DNA of 64,000 nt from Massilia psychrophila (GTDB lineage Bacteria > Pseudomonadota > Gammaproteobacteria > Burkholderiales > Burkholderiaceae_D). The stretch is from the NCBI RefSeq assembly GCF_002760665.1, contig NZ_PDOB01000006.1, positions 94,909 through 158,908 of the forward strand, given 5' to 3'. A program made the position numbers and the translations under genes. Below are positions 9,550 through 19,846 of this stretch, in pieces (position 1 is the stretch's first letter; every line of letters begins with the position of its first letter). The notes under the pieces are model-generated. The model ran no database searches. It had not been told where the DNA came from and was given only the letters and a program-made list of their open reading frames with translations.

Positions 9550-9576
9550 CGGCGCCCCGCCACAGGCGGGGCGCCG
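9550..9576. promoter_or_regulatory. perfect 11-bp hairpin between odhA and odhB
   Basis: CGGCGCCCCGC and GCGGGGCGCCG pair perfectly around a CACAG loop. An A-run rather than a T-run follows, so it is not a standard terminator for the + strand. It sits in the 95-nt spacer 24 nt before odhB. Likely roles are mRNA processing or protection of one cistron within the operon; this is inference from position. Confidence 0.6.
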
Positions 9577-9600
9577 AAAAAACAAGATACGGAGTTCTAC

Positions 9601-10866
9601 ATGGCACAAATTGAAGTCAAGGTTCCACAACTGTCGGAGTCGGTAGCGGAAGCGACCATGCTTTCATGGCACAAGAAAGTCGGCGAGCCGGTGGCGCGCG
9701 ACGAAAACCTGATCGACATCGAAACCGATAAAGTGGTTCTTGAACTGCCGGCGCCAGCCGCGGGCGTGATCGTCCAGATCATCAAGGGCGACGGCACCAC
9801 CGTGGTTGCCGGCGAAGTGATCGCCATCATCGATACCGAAGCATCTGCCATGGTCAGCCCGATCCCGATTTCGGCAGTGGCTACGCCAAACGCACCGGTC
9901 GCCGGCGTCGCAAGCGCTGCCGCGCCCGCGGGCACCAAGGGCGACGTTGCCATGCCGGCCGCCGCCAAGATACTGGCCGATAACGCCATGAGTACCAGTC
10001 AGGTCGCCGGCACCGGCAGGGACGGCCGCGTCACCAAGGGCGACGTGCTGGACGCGCTGTCGTCGGCCGCAAAGCCTGCGCCGGTTGCGCCGATGGCACT
10101 GGTTACCGCACCGGCGAAACCGGCGCTGCAGCAGATCCAGGCGCCGGCGATGGCCAGCCTGGGCGATCGTCCGGAAGAGCGCGTGCCGATGAGCCGCCTG
10201 CGCGCCCGCATCGCCGAGCGCCTGGTGATGTCGCAGTCGACCAACGCGATCCTGACAACGTTCAATGAAGTGAACATGCAGCCGGTGATCGACCTGCGCA
10301 ACAAGTACAAGGACAGGTTCGAGAAAGAGCACGGCGTCAAGCTCGGCTTCATGTCGTTCTTCGTCAAGGCGGCCGTCGCCGCCCTCAAGAAGTACCCTGT
10401 CATCAACGCGTCGGTCGACGGCAACGACATCGTCTACCACGGCTACTTCGACATCGGCATCGCGGTCGGTTCGCCGCGCGGCTTGGTGGTGCCGATCCTG
10501 CGCAACGCCGACCAGATGTCGATTGCCGACATCGAAAAGAAAATCGGCGAATTCGGCGCCAAGGCCAAGGAAGGCAAGCTGACCATGGAAGACCTGACCG
10601 GCGGCACCTTCTCGATCTCGAACGGCGGCATTTTCGGCTCGATGCTGTCGACCCCGATCATCAACCCGCCGCAGGCGGCCATCCTCGGCGTGCACGCCAC
10701 CAAGGACCGCGCTGTCGTCGAAAACGGCGTTGTCGTGGTGCGTCCGATGAATTACCTGGCGATGTCGTACGACCACCGCATCATCGACGGCCGCGAAGCC
10801 GTCTTGGGCCTGGTCGCGATGAAGGAAACGCTGGAAGATCCATCGCGCCTGCTGCTCGACCTGTAA
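9601..10866 (+). CDS. odhB: dihydrolipoyllysine succinyltransferase, E2 of 2-oxoglutarate dehydrogenase
   Basis: A 421-residue E2 core enzyme that transfers the succinyl group from lipoate to CoA. The lipoyl domain is at 1-76, with the modified Lys44 in the ETDKVVLE turn. An Ala/Pro/Val linker is followed by the peripheral subunit-binding domain (about 116-152, [11 protein letters not shown] then [13 protein letters not shown]). The catalytic domain contains [16 protein letters not shown] and ends with the active-site motif DHRIIDG at 391-397 (His392, Asp396). The start at 9601 follows ACGGAGTTCTAC. The order odhA-odhB-...-lpdA indicates one operon. Confidence 0.97.
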   Translation: MAQIEVKVPQLSESVAEATMLSWHKKVGEPVARDENLIDIETDKVVLELPAPAAGVIVQIIKGDGTTVVAGEVIAIIDTEASAMVSPIPISAVATPNAPVAGVASAAAPAGTKGDVAMPAAAKILADNAMSTSQVAGTGRDGRVTKGDVLDALSSAAKPAPVAPMALVTAPAKPALQQIQAPAMASLGDRPEERVPMSRLRARIAERLVMSQSTNAILTTFNEVNMQPVIDLRNKYKDRFEKEHGVKLGFMSFFVKAAVAALKKYPVINASVDGNDIVYHGYFDIGIAVGSPRGLVVPILRNADQMSIADIEKKIGEFGAKAKEGKLTMEDLTGGTFSISNGGIFGSMLSTPIINPPQAAILGVHATKDRAVVENGVVVVRPMNYLAMSYDHRIIDGREAVLGLVAMKETLEDPSRLLLDL

Positions 10867-10945
10867 CATGAGGCGATGCGCCGAACCGAAACCGGCGCGC
10901 TGACGGCAAGCGCGTGCCAACTGTGTTTTTTGAGAGGTAGTCGTC

Positions 10946-11299
10946 ATGAATGTCTCCGATGAAATCAAACGTTTGCACGAATTGCACCAGGCCGGCGCGC
11001 TGACGGACGCCGAATTCGAACGCGCCAAGGCCAAGGTGCTCGACAGCGTCGTCAATTTGGAGAAGCAGTCCGGCCCAGGCGCCGGCAGTGGCAATGGCAA
11101 TGGCGACTTCGCCAGCGAAATCGGCGCGCTGCGCCGTTCGCGCAGCGACCGCTGGCTGGGCGGCGTCTGCGGAGGGCTGGGCAAAGCCTCCGGCATGGAA
11201 GCGTGGATCTGGCGGCTGGTGTTTGCGCTGTTTACGCTCACGTTCGGTTTCGGCCTGCTGATCTATCTGCTGATGTGGATTTTCGTCCCTGAAGAATAA
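10946..11299 (+). CDS. SHOCT plus PspC domain membrane protein
   Basis: A 117-residue protein. The N-terminal segment (about 5-32, DEIKRLHELHQAGALTDAEF) is a SHOCT-type short domain, usually found at protein termini and thought to mediate oligomerisation. The C-terminal part (about 65-117) is a PspC domain: a RSDRWLGGVCGGLGKA signature, then a hydrophobic helix ending LLMWIFVPEE. PspC proteins belong to the envelope-stress phage-shock response. The Shine-Dalgarno GAGAGGTAG is 6 nt upstream. It lies between odhB (79 nt) and lpdA (18 nt), an unusual place, so it is probably co-transcribed with central metabolism. Specific function unknown. Confidence 0.85.
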   Translation: MNVSDEIKRLHELHQAGALTDAEFERAKAKVLDSVVNLEKQSGPGAGSGNGNGDFASEIGALRRSRSDRWLGGVCGGLGKASGMEAWIWRLVFALFTLTFGFGLLIYLLMWIFVPEE

Positions 11300-11317
11300 A
11301 ACTAGGAATATCAAACA

Positions 11318-12757
<1,440 letters not shown>

Positions 12758-12813
12758 TGGTCCCCCACCGGGCCGGCGTCCTGCCGGCCCGGATTGCATG
12801 GTTTGCGTCCCCA

Positions 12814-13911
12814 ATGAATGTCCAAGAGTTCTATCAGCACGCGCTCGCCGAGCGCGGCTTTCAATCCGACGCGGCCCAGCAGCGCGCGGTCGACCGGCTG
12901 CAGCAGGCTTACGAGGAGTGGACCGGCTACAAGTCGCGCCGTTCGTCGTCCTTGCGGCGCCTGGTCCTGCGTCCCGACGTGCCGCGCGGCGTTTACCTGT
13001 GGGGTGGGGTAGGGCGCGGCAAGTCGTTTCTGATGGACAGCTTCTATTCGGTGGTGCCGCTGGTGCGCAAGACGCGCGTGCATTTCCACGAGTTCATGCG
13101 CGGTGTGCACCGCCAGCTCGATGACCTCAAGGGCGTCGCCGATCCGCTCGACGAAGTGGCGCGCCGCATCGCCAAGAAGTACCGCCTGATCTGCTTTGAC
13201 GAATTCCACGTCTCCGACATCGCCGACGCGATGATCCTGTACAACCTGCTCAAGCCCTTGTTCGATCACGGCGTCTCGTTCATCATGACGTCAAACTACG
13301 ATCCGGACCTGCTGTACCCGGACGGCCTGCACCGCGACCGCATGCTGCCGACCATCGCGCTGCTGAAAGACAAGCTCGACGTGCTCAACGTCGACGCTGG
13401 CGTCGACTACCGCAAGCGCGCGCTCGAGCAAGTCGACAGCTACTACACGCCGCTCGGCGCTAAAGCCGACCAGGGGCTGCGCACCGCCTACGCCAGGATC
13501 GCGGAAACCGCCGACGAAGACCCGCGCGTGCGTATCGAGGAGCGCGAGATCCGCGCCCTGCGCCGCGCCGGCGGCATCATCTGGTTCGATTTCGCTACCC
13601 TTTGCGGCGGCCCGCGTTCGCAGAACGACTACCTCGAAATCGCCAGCCGCTTCCATACCGTGGTGCTGTCGTCGATTCCGGCGATGTCGGCCGCGCAGTC
13701 GTCCGAGGCGCGCCGCTTCACCTGGCTGATCGACGTTTTCTACGACAACAAGGTCAAGCTGCTGATGTCGGCCGAAGTGGTGCCCGAGGCGCTCTACACC
13801 GAAGGCATGCTGGCCATCGAGTTCCAGCGCACCGTCTCGCGTATCATTGAAATGCAGTCGCGCGAGTACATGGAAGCGGAACGCCGCAGCGCCGCCGAAG
13901 CCATCGCTTGA
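12814..13911 (+). CDS. zapE: cell division protein ZapE (AFG1-family ATPase)
   Basis: A 365-residue P-loop ATPase. Walker A GGVGRGKS is at 64-71 and Walker B LICFDEF at about 125-131, followed by HVSDIADAMIL, typical of the AFG1/YhcM family. In E. coli ZapE binds FtsZ and is needed for division at high temperature and low oxygen. The start at 12814 (MNVQEFYQHAL) matches the family N-terminus although its ribosome binding site is weak; an in-frame ATG at 12757 overlaps the lpdA stop and would add 19 residues. The placement after lpdA is common in Burkholderiales and suggests operon read-through. Confidence 0.93.
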   Translation: MNVQEFYQHALAERGFQSDAAQQRAVDRLQQAYEEWTGYKSRRSSSLRRLVLRPDVPRGVYLWGGVGRGKSFLMDSFYSVVPLVRKTRVHFHEFMRGVHRQLDDLKGVADPLDEVARRIAKKYRLICFDEFHVSDIADAMILYNLLKPLFDHGVSFIMTSNYDPDLLYPDGLHRDRMLPTIALLKDKLDVLNVDAGVDYRKRALEQVDSYYTPLGAKADQGLRTAYARIAETADEDPRVRIEEREIRALRRAGGIIWFDFATLCGGPRSQNDYLEIASRFHTVVLSSIPAMSAAQSSEARRFTWLIDVFYDNKVKLLMSAEVVPEALYTEGMLAIEFQRTVSRIIEMQSREYMEAERRSAAEAIA

Positions 13912-13952
13912 ATTTGTCGACCGTTGGCGCCTCCCAAAAAGGAATTACAACC

Positions 13953-14603
13953 ATGATCATCCTGTATTCACACCTGCGGCGGCGGGCCCTGGCCGCGGCG
14001 CTGCTGGCGGCGCTGGCCGGATGCGGCGCCGTCACATTGCAGCCGCTTGACGCGACCGTGACGAAATCGGAATCGGTGGCCGATGCAGAGCGCAAGCTGG
14101 TGCAGACGGCGCGCGACAGGGCACAGGCCGAGGCCGCGTTCGCCGCCAGCGAGCAGGTTTGCCACGCCAAGTTTTTTGTCAATAACTGCCTCGACAAGGC
14201 GCGCGAGAAGCGCCGCGACGCCCTGGTCGGCTTGCGCGCGATCGAGGTCGAAGCCGATCGTTTCAAGCGCCAGGCGAAGGTCGATGAGCGCGACCGCGAC
14301 CTGGCCAAGGCGGAGGCAGACTTTCAGGCGGAGGAAGCGAGGATGGCCGCCACGCCACTGCCAGTGGGCGCGCAGGAGCCGGGTCCCGCGCTCTCTACGG
14401 CGCCGAAACCGGCGGTGGCGCGCAATCGCGCCGCCGGGCAGGCCGCCAAACTGAAACAGCGCGATGCCGACGATCAGGCCGGCGCCGCCAAGCGCGCTGC
14501 CAACGTGCAGGCCTTCGAAAAGCGCAAGCGCAATTCGGCGCAGCGGCAGAAGGAAATCGCGGAGAAAAAAAAGCAGAGGGTGAGCGAAGCGGAGGGGCAG
14601 TAA
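13953..14603 (+). CDS. putative lipoprotein, coiled-coil, unknown function
   Basis: A 216-residue protein with a lipoprotein signal: basic N-terminus, hydrophobic stretch and lipobox LAGC with Cys24 as acyl acceptor. The rest is alanine- and charge-rich and mostly helical, with probable coiled coil (about 40-130, many E/K/R/A heptads) and a basic Lys/Arg/Gln tail. Cys53 and Cys61 (VCHAKFFVNNC) could form a disulphide. The start at 13953 follows AAAAAGGAATTACAACC; upstream in-frame codons lack a signal peptide. Probably envelope-anchored; no family is recognised. The end overlaps no gene, and a palindromic repeat begins 6 nt downstream. Confidence 0.68.
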   Translation: MIILYSHLRRRALAAALLAALAGCGAVTLQPLDATVTKSESVADAERKLVQTARDRAQAEAAFAASEQVCHAKFFVNNCLDKAREKRRDALVGLRAIEVEADRFKRQAKVDERDRDLAKAEADFQAEEARMAATPLPVGAQEPGPALSTAPKPAVARNRAAGQAAKLKQRDADDQAGAAKRAANVQAFEKRKRNSAQRQKEIAEKKKQRVSEAEGQ

Positions 14604-14609
14604 TCGTAA

Positions 14610-14732
14610 CGTCGTCCTCGCGCACGCGGGGACCCCATTTCGTGAAACAATCGAAAAAGGTTGTGTCGATATACGTCAACGGGTCTCGCAGCTAATGAGG
14701 TCCCGGGGGGCTCCGCGTTCGCGAGGACGACG
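14610..14732. repeat. palindromic intergenic repeat, copy A
   Basis: Terminal inverted arms 14610-14628 (starting CGTCGTCCTCGCG) and 14714-14732 match at 18 of 19 positions. Inside, the arms GGACCCCATT and AATGAGGTCC continue the dyad. The same outer arm sequence recurs at 50477-50504, and a relative with GGGAATCTCATTTCG arms at about 41950-42030. It lies between the stops of two convergent genes. Consistent with a REP/MITE-like dispersed element. Confidence 0.75.
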
Positions 14733-14770
14733 AGGTTCGTTAAGCGCTCTTTCCAACGCGAACGTTAGCC

Positions 14771-15565
14771 TTAAACCGCCCGCCCCATCTTCTGCACCGT
14801 GTAATTCGGCACATCCTTCGGCGGCTTTACCAGCTTGACGATTGCCATCGTGCAGTTGCCGCCCTTGCCCTGGGCGCGCTCGGCGGCCTTGTCGATCAGC
14901 AGCCCGGACGCCTGGCGCGGCGCGTTCCGGGCGAGGACGGCGCCGAGCTCGGCGTCGGTGAAAAAATGCCACAAGCCGTCCGAACACAACAGGAAAGAAT
15001 CGCCCGCATCGAGTCTCTCGTGGCTGCCGATGGCAACGAACGGTTCCTTGCGGCTGTTGCCCAGCACGTTCACCAGCAGCTTCGAATGACGGTGGTTGTG
15101 CGCCGTTTCGGGCGGCAGTTTGTCGGTTTCCATCAGGTAATCGATGTACGTCGCGTCGCTGGTGCGCGACTTGCACTCGCCGTTCTGGAAACGGTACAGG
15201 CGCGAATCGCCGACGTGCGCCCACACCCCCTGACCGCCCGGGGTGATGATCAGGGCGGCGAAGGTGGCGTGCGGCTCGGTCTGGGTTGCGACCCCGTTCA
15301 TCTTGATGACGAGATGGGTTTCGTGGACGATTTCGCGCAGCAGGTTCGATAACCGTTCGATGCCCGGGTTGTCGCCGGGCTTGAATTCGTCGAACAGTTG
15401 CTTGGCCGTGTGCAGTACCTGCTCGGACGCGTTGGCGCCGACGGCCAGCACCGCCATCATGTAGCCGGGCGCGCGGGCGCCGGTGAACAGGGCGGTGCGG
15501 TCATTTTGTTGGGGCCGGTTACCGATGTGCTGGGCCGTGCCGGCTTCGATCTTGTATGAATTCAT
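14771..15565 (-). CDS. PP2C-like serine/threonine phosphatase, probably catalytically impaired
   Basis: A 264-residue protein of the PPM/PP2C fold: GNRPQQND (15-22), GDSRLYR (119-125), LLCSDGLWHFFTD (192-204). Active PPM enzymes bind two metal ions through the Asp of DGMGG and the Asp of a late DN motif. Here the first motif reads VLAVGANAS, with Val42 at the Asp position and the Gly-rich turn shortened, and the late motif reads GKGGNCT, with Gly236 where Asp is expected. The usual SDHS also reads SDAT. The reading frame is fully open and codon use is normal, so this may be a pseudophosphatase rather than debris. Start ATG at 15565 (GTG at 15568 also possible). It converges with the lipoprotein gene. 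Confidence 0.82.
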   Translation of the reverse strand: MNSYKIEAGTAQHIGNRPQQNDRTALFTGARAPGYMMAVLAVGANASEQVLHTAKQLFDEFKPGDNPGIERLSNLLREIVHETHLVIKMNGVATQTEPHATFAALIITPGGQGVWAHVGDSRLYRFQNGECKSRTSDATYIDYLMETDKLPPETAHNHRHSKLLVNVLGNSRKEPFVAIGSHERLDAGDSFLLCSDGLWHFFTDAELGAVLARNAPRQASGLLIDKAAERAQGKGGNCTMAIVKLVKPPKDVPNYTVQKMGRAV

Positions 15566-15739
15566 CACTACGCTTTTTAATCTATGTTGGCGGCAACGTC
15601 GCGGTAGATTAAACTATGCCCTGGCACCACAAAATGTTGCAAGCAGATACTATTACTGTGCGACACCATTTTTTGATTGTATGCGGTTCGGCCGCTGCCA
15701 ATCGAAAGTATTTGTAATTATCTGTTGGGAACAGCAAAA

Positions 15740-15940
15740 ATGATCGATGACCAAACCATCCAGCGGCGGCTGATCGAACTTGACGTGGAACACCGCGATC
15801 TCGATGCGGTCATAGACTTGCTGACTTTAGACGGTCATCACGACCAATTGCAGCTGCGCCGGCTGAAAAAGCGCAAACTGCAGTTGAAGGACCATATCAC
15901 CCTGTTGAAAATGCAATTGGTGCCGGATGTTCCGGCCTGA
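15740..15940 (+). CDS. YdcH-family (DUF465) small protein
   Basis: A 66-residue, highly charged helical protein. It has the DUF465/YdcH layout: an N-terminal helix, a central ELDVEHRDLDAVIDLL segment and a C-terminal LRRLKKRKLQLKDHITLLKM helix, predicted to form a hairpin coiled coil. Function is unknown in the family. The ATG at 15740 follows an A-rich stretch; a longer in-frame start at 15677 adds no conserved residues. It is followed after 28 nt by the helicase gene, an arrangement seen in other Burkholderiales. Confidence 0.85.
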   Translation: MIDDQTIQRRLIELDVEHRDLDAVIDLLTLDGHHDQLQLRRLKKRKLQLKDHITLLKMQLVPDVPA

Positions 15941-15968
15941 TCCGTCTTCGCTTCACTGAAATGCCAAT

Positions 15969-18005
15969 TTGACCGATTCCATCCAGGCGCCTGGCGACAA
16001 TGTCGACGCCGCCGACCCGCTCATCGCGCCAGTCGGCAAATTCGACGCCGAGATCGACCGCCTGTTCAGTGCCAGCGGCCCGCTCGCGCCCGCGGTCGGC
16101 AGTTTCAGCCCGCGCCGCTCGCAAACCGAAATGGCCAAGGCGATTGCCCAGGCCATCGCCGGCCAGGAAACACTCATTGCCGAAGCCGGCACCGGCACCG
16201 GCAAGACCTTCGCCTACTTGGTGCCGGCGCTGCTATGGGGCGGCAAGACCATCGTCTCGACCGGCACCAAGAATTTGCAAGATCAGTTGTTCCTGCGCGA
16301 CATCCCGACCGTGCGGGCCGCCTTGCGCGCCCCGGTTTCGGTGGCGCTGCTCAAGGGCCGCTCGAACTACGTCTGCCACTATCACCTCGAGCGCACCATG
16401 CAGAATGGGCGCATGACGTCGCGCGACGACATCGGCCACCTGCGCGAAATCTCCCGCTTCATCAAGATGACAAATTCCGGCGACAAGGCGGAACTGGCGA
16501 AGGTGCCGGAAAACGCGACAATCTGGAACCTGGTCACTTCCACCCGCGACACCTGCATGGGCGCCGAGTGCCAGTACTACCAGGACTGTTTCGTCATGAA
16601 GGCGCGCCGCGAAGCGCAGCAAGCCGACGTGGTCGTGGTCAACCATCACCTGTTTTTCGCCGACGTCGCGCTCAAGGACACCGGGGTGGCTGAGCTGCTG
16701 CCGTCGGCCAACACCATCATCTTCGACGAAGCCCACCAGCTGCCCGACACCGCCACCCTGTTCTTCGGCCAGACGGTGTCGACCTCGCAGATCCTCGAGC
16801 TGTGCCGCGACGTGCTGGCCGAAGGCCTAGCGCACGCGCGCGGTGGCGTCGACTGGGCCAAGGTCGTGACCGTGGTCGAAAAAGCGGCGCGCGATTTGCG
16901 GCTGACGTTCCCGCAAGACGTGGTGCGCATGTCGCTGGCGCAGATCACGCCGTCGTCCGACTTTTTTCCGGCGCTGGCCACGCTCAAGGAGCAGTTGGCG
17001 GCGATGGTCGAGGTGCTGGAAGACCAGGCCGCGCGCGCCGAAACGATCGAGCAGGTGCGCGTGCGGGCGGTCGAACTGGCCGCGGCGCTGGACGGCTGGA
17101 CCGCCGCCGGCAAGGGCAAGCTGGCCGAGGGCAAGGAATTCGATGACGCGGTGCTGTGGGTCGAGGCGTTCTCGTCGTCGCTGCAGCTGCACAAGACGCC
17201 GCTGTCGATCGCGCCGATCTTCAACAATCAGCGCGAAGGCACGCCGCGCACCTGGATTTTTACGTCTGCCACGTTGGCGGTAAAAAACGACTTCAAGCAT
17301 TTCTCCGACCAGATGGGACTGGGCGGCGAGCCGGCCAAGACCTGGCCAAGCCCGTTCGACTACGAGCAGCAAGGTTTGCTGTACGTGCCGACCGGCCTGC
17401 CCGACCCGAACGCGATGGGTTACACCGACGCCGTCGTCGACTGCGCCTTGCCGGTGATCGAAGCGGCCGGCGGGCGCACCTTCTTCCTGTGCACCACGAT
17501 TCGCGCCGTCAAGCACGTCGCCGAAAGGCTGCGCCAGGAGTTTGCCGACCGCGGCCTTGAGTACCCGCTGTTCGTCCAGGGCGAGCGCGGGCGCACCGAA
17601 CTGCTCGACTCGTTCCGCAGCGCCGGCAACGCGGTGCTGGTGGGCAGCCAGAGCTTTTGGGAAGGCGTCGACGTGCGCGGCGACGCCTTGTCGCTGGTGA
17701 TCATCGACAAACTGCCGTTCGCCCCGCCGGACGATCCGGTGCTGGCGGCGCGCATCGACGTCATGGAAAAGCAGGGCAAGAACGGCTTCATGCACCACAC
17801 GCTGCCCGAAGCGATCATCAATCTGAAGCAGGGCGCCGGACGCCTGATCCGCGACGAGACCGACCGCGGCGTGCTGATGATTTGCGATCCGCGCCTGATC
17901 TCGAAATCGTATGGCAAGCGGGTGTGGCAAAGCCTGCCGCCGTTCAAGCGCACCCGCTTGCAGGCCGACGTCATCGCCTTCTTCAAACCGCCTGCGGCCG
18001 ACTAG
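15969..18005 (+). CDS. ATP-dependent DNA helicase, DinG/YoaA family
   Basis: A 678-residue XPD-like superfamily 2 helicase. Walker A EAGTGTGKT is at 72-80. The iron-sulphur cluster cysteines are Cys136, Cys196, Cys201 and Cys207 (TCMGAECQYYQDC). The DEAH box is at 253-256. Motif V/VI-like sequences SQSFWEGVDVRGD and QGAGRLIRDETDRG lie near the C-terminus. Such helicases unwind forked DNA and help resolve replication and repair intermediates. The start is TTG at 15969, because an in-frame TGA lies 12 nt upstream and the next ATG falls inside the conserved region. Closer to YoaA than to the exonuclease-fused DinG. Confidence 0.93.
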   Translation: MTDSIQAPGDNVDAADPLIAPVGKFDAEIDRLFSASGPLAPAVGSFSPRRSQTEMAKAIAQAIAGQETLIAEAGTGTGKTFAYLVPALLWGGKTIVSTGTKNLQDQLFLRDIPTVRAALRAPVSVALLKGRSNYVCHYHLERTMQNGRMTSRDDIGHLREISRFIKMTNSGDKAELAKVPENATIWNLVTSTRDTCMGAECQYYQDCFVMKARREAQQADVVVVNHHLFFADVALKDTGVAELLPSANTIIFDEAHQLPDTATLFFGQTVSTSQILELCRDVLAEGLAHARGGVDWAKVVTVVEKAARDLRLTFPQDVVRMSLAQITPSSDFFPALATLKEQLAAMVEVLEDQAARAETIEQVRVRAVELAAALDGWTAAGKGKLAEGKEFDDAVLWVEAFSSSLQLHKTPLSIAPIFNNQREGTPRTWIFTSATLAVKNDFKHFSDQMGLGGEPAKTWPSPFDYEQQGLLYVPTGLPDPNAMGYTDAVVDCALPVIEAAGGRTFFLCTTIRAVKHVAERLRQEFADRGLEYPLFVQGERGRTELLDSFRSAGNAVLVGSQSFWEGVDVRGDALSLVIIDKLPFAPPDDPVLAARIDVMEKQGKNGFMHHTLPEAIINLKQGAGRLIRDETDRGVLMICDPRLISKSYGKRVWQSLPPFKRTRLQADVIAFFKPPAAD

Positions 18006-18060
18006 GGGTCTGACCCCGGCTAGCGGTGGGGCATGCGTGTCGATGAGCTTGGCCTGATTA

Positions 18061-19035
18061 TCACGGCACGATCACAACCTTCCCTGTCACCTTGCGCGCC
18101 GCCATGTCATTGAGCGCCCTGGCCGTGTCTTCCAGCGCATAACGCCCGGAGATGCGCGGCCTGATCTTGCCCTCACTTAGCCAGCCAAGCAGCTGGCGCA
18201 TCGCCGCCATGTTGGCCTTCGGCTCGCGTTTGGCGAACTCGCCCCAGAACACGCCGATCAGCGAAGCGCCTTTCAACAGCATCAGGTTGAGCGGCAGTTT
18301 CGGGATTTCGCCGTTGGCAAACCCCACCACCAAGTAGCGCCCGCGCCAGCCGATCGCGCGAAACGCCGCTTCCGTGTAGGCGCCGCCAACCGGGTCGTAG
18401 ATCACATCCGGGCCGTTGCCGCCGGTGGCCGCCTTGATTGCCTCGCGCAGGTTTTCGGTGGTGTAGTTGATGGTGGCGTCGGCGCCGTGTTCGCGGCATA
18501 CGGCCAGCTTGTCGTCGGTCGAAGCGGCGGCGATCACGCGCGCGCCGAGCGCCTTGCCGATGTCGATCGCGGCCAGCCCGACCCCGCCGGCCGCACCCAG
18601 CACCAGCATCGTCTCGCCCGGCATCAAAGCGGCGCGGTCGACGATGGCGTGGTGCGACGTGCCGTAGGTGAGGGTAATGGCGGCAGCGATGTCGAACGCC
18701 ATCCCGGGCGGCATCGGCATTACCGCCTGCGCCTGTGCCACCACCTGCTGGGCAAAGCCGCCCTGGGCAGTGAAGGCGATCACCTGGTCACCGATCTTGA
18801 TGCCCGCCACGCCGGCGCCGACTGCCTTGATGACGCCGGAAATTTCGCTGCCTGGCGTGAACGGCAATTCCGGCCTGACCTGGTACTTGCCCTCGATAAT
18901 GAGGACGTCGGGGAAGTTGACCCCGGCCGCCTTGACGTCGATCACCACCTGGCCCGGTCCCGCCACCAGGTCAGGCAACTCCTGCACTTCCAGGCTGTCG
19001 GGCAGCCCCCACGCTTTGCATACTACCGCTTTCAT
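18061..19035 (-). CDS. NADPH:quinone oxidoreductase family protein (zinc-independent MDR)
   Basis: A 324-residue medium-chain dehydrogenase/reductase without the zinc ligands of alcohol dehydrogenases. The N-terminal GroES-like domain has GVNFPDVLIIEGKY. The nucleotide-binding motif LGAAGGVGLAA is at 146-156 and YDPVGG marks the Rossmann end. QOR-type enzymes reduce quinones or enones with NADPH. The start is set at 19035 because GGAG lies 7 nt before it and family members begin MKAV; an ATG at 19050 adds five residues. It is divergent from the TIR gene across 194 nt that must contain both promoters. Confidence 0.9.
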   Translation of the reverse strand: MKAVVCKAWGLPDSLEVQELPDLVAGPGQVVIDVKAAGVNFPDVLIIEGKYQVRPELPFTPGSEISGVIKAVGAGVAGIKIGDQVIAFTAQGGFAQQVVAQAQAVMPMPPGMAFDIAAAITLTYGTSHHAIVDRAALMPGETMLVLGAAGGVGLAAIDIGKALGARVIAAASTDDKLAVCREHGADATINYTTENLREAIKAATGGNGPDVIYDPVGGAYTEAAFRAIGWRGRYLVVGFANGEIPKLPLNLMLLKGASLIGVFWGEFAKREPKANMAAMRQLLGWLSEGKIRPRISGRYALEDTARALNDMAARKVTGKVVIVP

Positions 19036-19229
19036 TGCCGTCTCCGTCATGGTTGCTTTTAAAATAGTACGACCGTTTGATTTTAAGATTATGCCCGAAG
19101 TGTATGGCGCCAGCCATCGCCGATGAGCTGAGGGCGCGTTTGCGAAAACGCAAAGCGGTAAAAGTCGAGCTTGTTACAGTCTTGGTGGCGAGCGCGCGAT
19201 GTTGACTTTTGTACATCGGGAGGGTGGAA

Positions 19230-19838
19230 ATGGCAATCCGTTACGGCTGTTTCTTCAGCTATGCACATGGCCGCCGGGACTTGATGATGAACAAGTTCAC
19301 CACCGAGCTGGCCGAATCCCTGCGTTGCTATCTCGAACCCTATTTTAACGACGAGGACGAGCTGTTCATCGACCGCGAACAGCTCGGCGGCGGCGACGAC
19401 ATCGACCACAAGATCGCCCGCGCGATGTGCGAAAGCGTCGCCATGATCATGATCTATACGCCGAAATACGAGGCCCACCTCTTCACCCGGCGCGAACATG
19501 CGGCAATGAAGTTGATCGAAGCCGAGCGCAGCACGTGGTATGCGATGCCGAGCCACCTGATCATCCCGGTCATCCTGACCCACCACCCGGACCACCTGCC
19601 GCCGCAAATTACCAGTTCCATGTACGTGGATTTCTCGCGCTTCACGATGGCCACCACCGACATGAAGTCCAATCTCGACTTTATCCCGGATATCAAAAAA
19701 ATCGCCACTCGCATTGCCCAGCATTACGTGTGTCAAAAGAACCATACGCCGGCTAGTCACAACTGCAACCAATTTGTACTTCCCGCTGTCACACCGGAAT
19801 GGCGTGAAAAGCCGGAAGTTTCGTTCCCAAAAATATAA
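19230..19838 (+). CDS. TIR-domain protein
   Basis: A 202-residue protein made largely of one Toll/interleukin-1 receptor-like domain. YGCFFSYAHGRRD (5-17) is the first strand and box 1; FIDREQLGGGDDIDHKIARA (47-66) is the BB-loop region; ESVAMIMIYTPKY (68-80) precedes a helix with RRE. Glu89 is well placed to be the catalytic glutamate of NAD-consuming TIR enzymes. There is no membrane segment or signal peptide. The start at 19230 follows GGGAGGGTGGAA; a TTG at 19209 is less likely. Its stop is 8 nt before the next gene, whose ribosome binding site AAGGAG overlaps the stop, so the two are one operon. Whether it hydrolyses NAD or only scaffolds is not known. Confidence 0.83.
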   Translation: MAIRYGCFFSYAHGRRDLMMNKFTTELAESLRCYLEPYFNDEDELFIDREQLGGGDDIDHKIARAMCESVAMIMIYTPKYEAHLFTRREHAAMKLIEAERSTWYAMPSHLIIPVILTHHPDHLPPQITSSMYVDFSRFTMATTDMKSNLDFIPDIKKIATRIAQHYVCQKNHTPASHNCNQFVLPAVTPEWREKPEVSFPKI

Positions 19839-19846
19839 GGAGTTCT

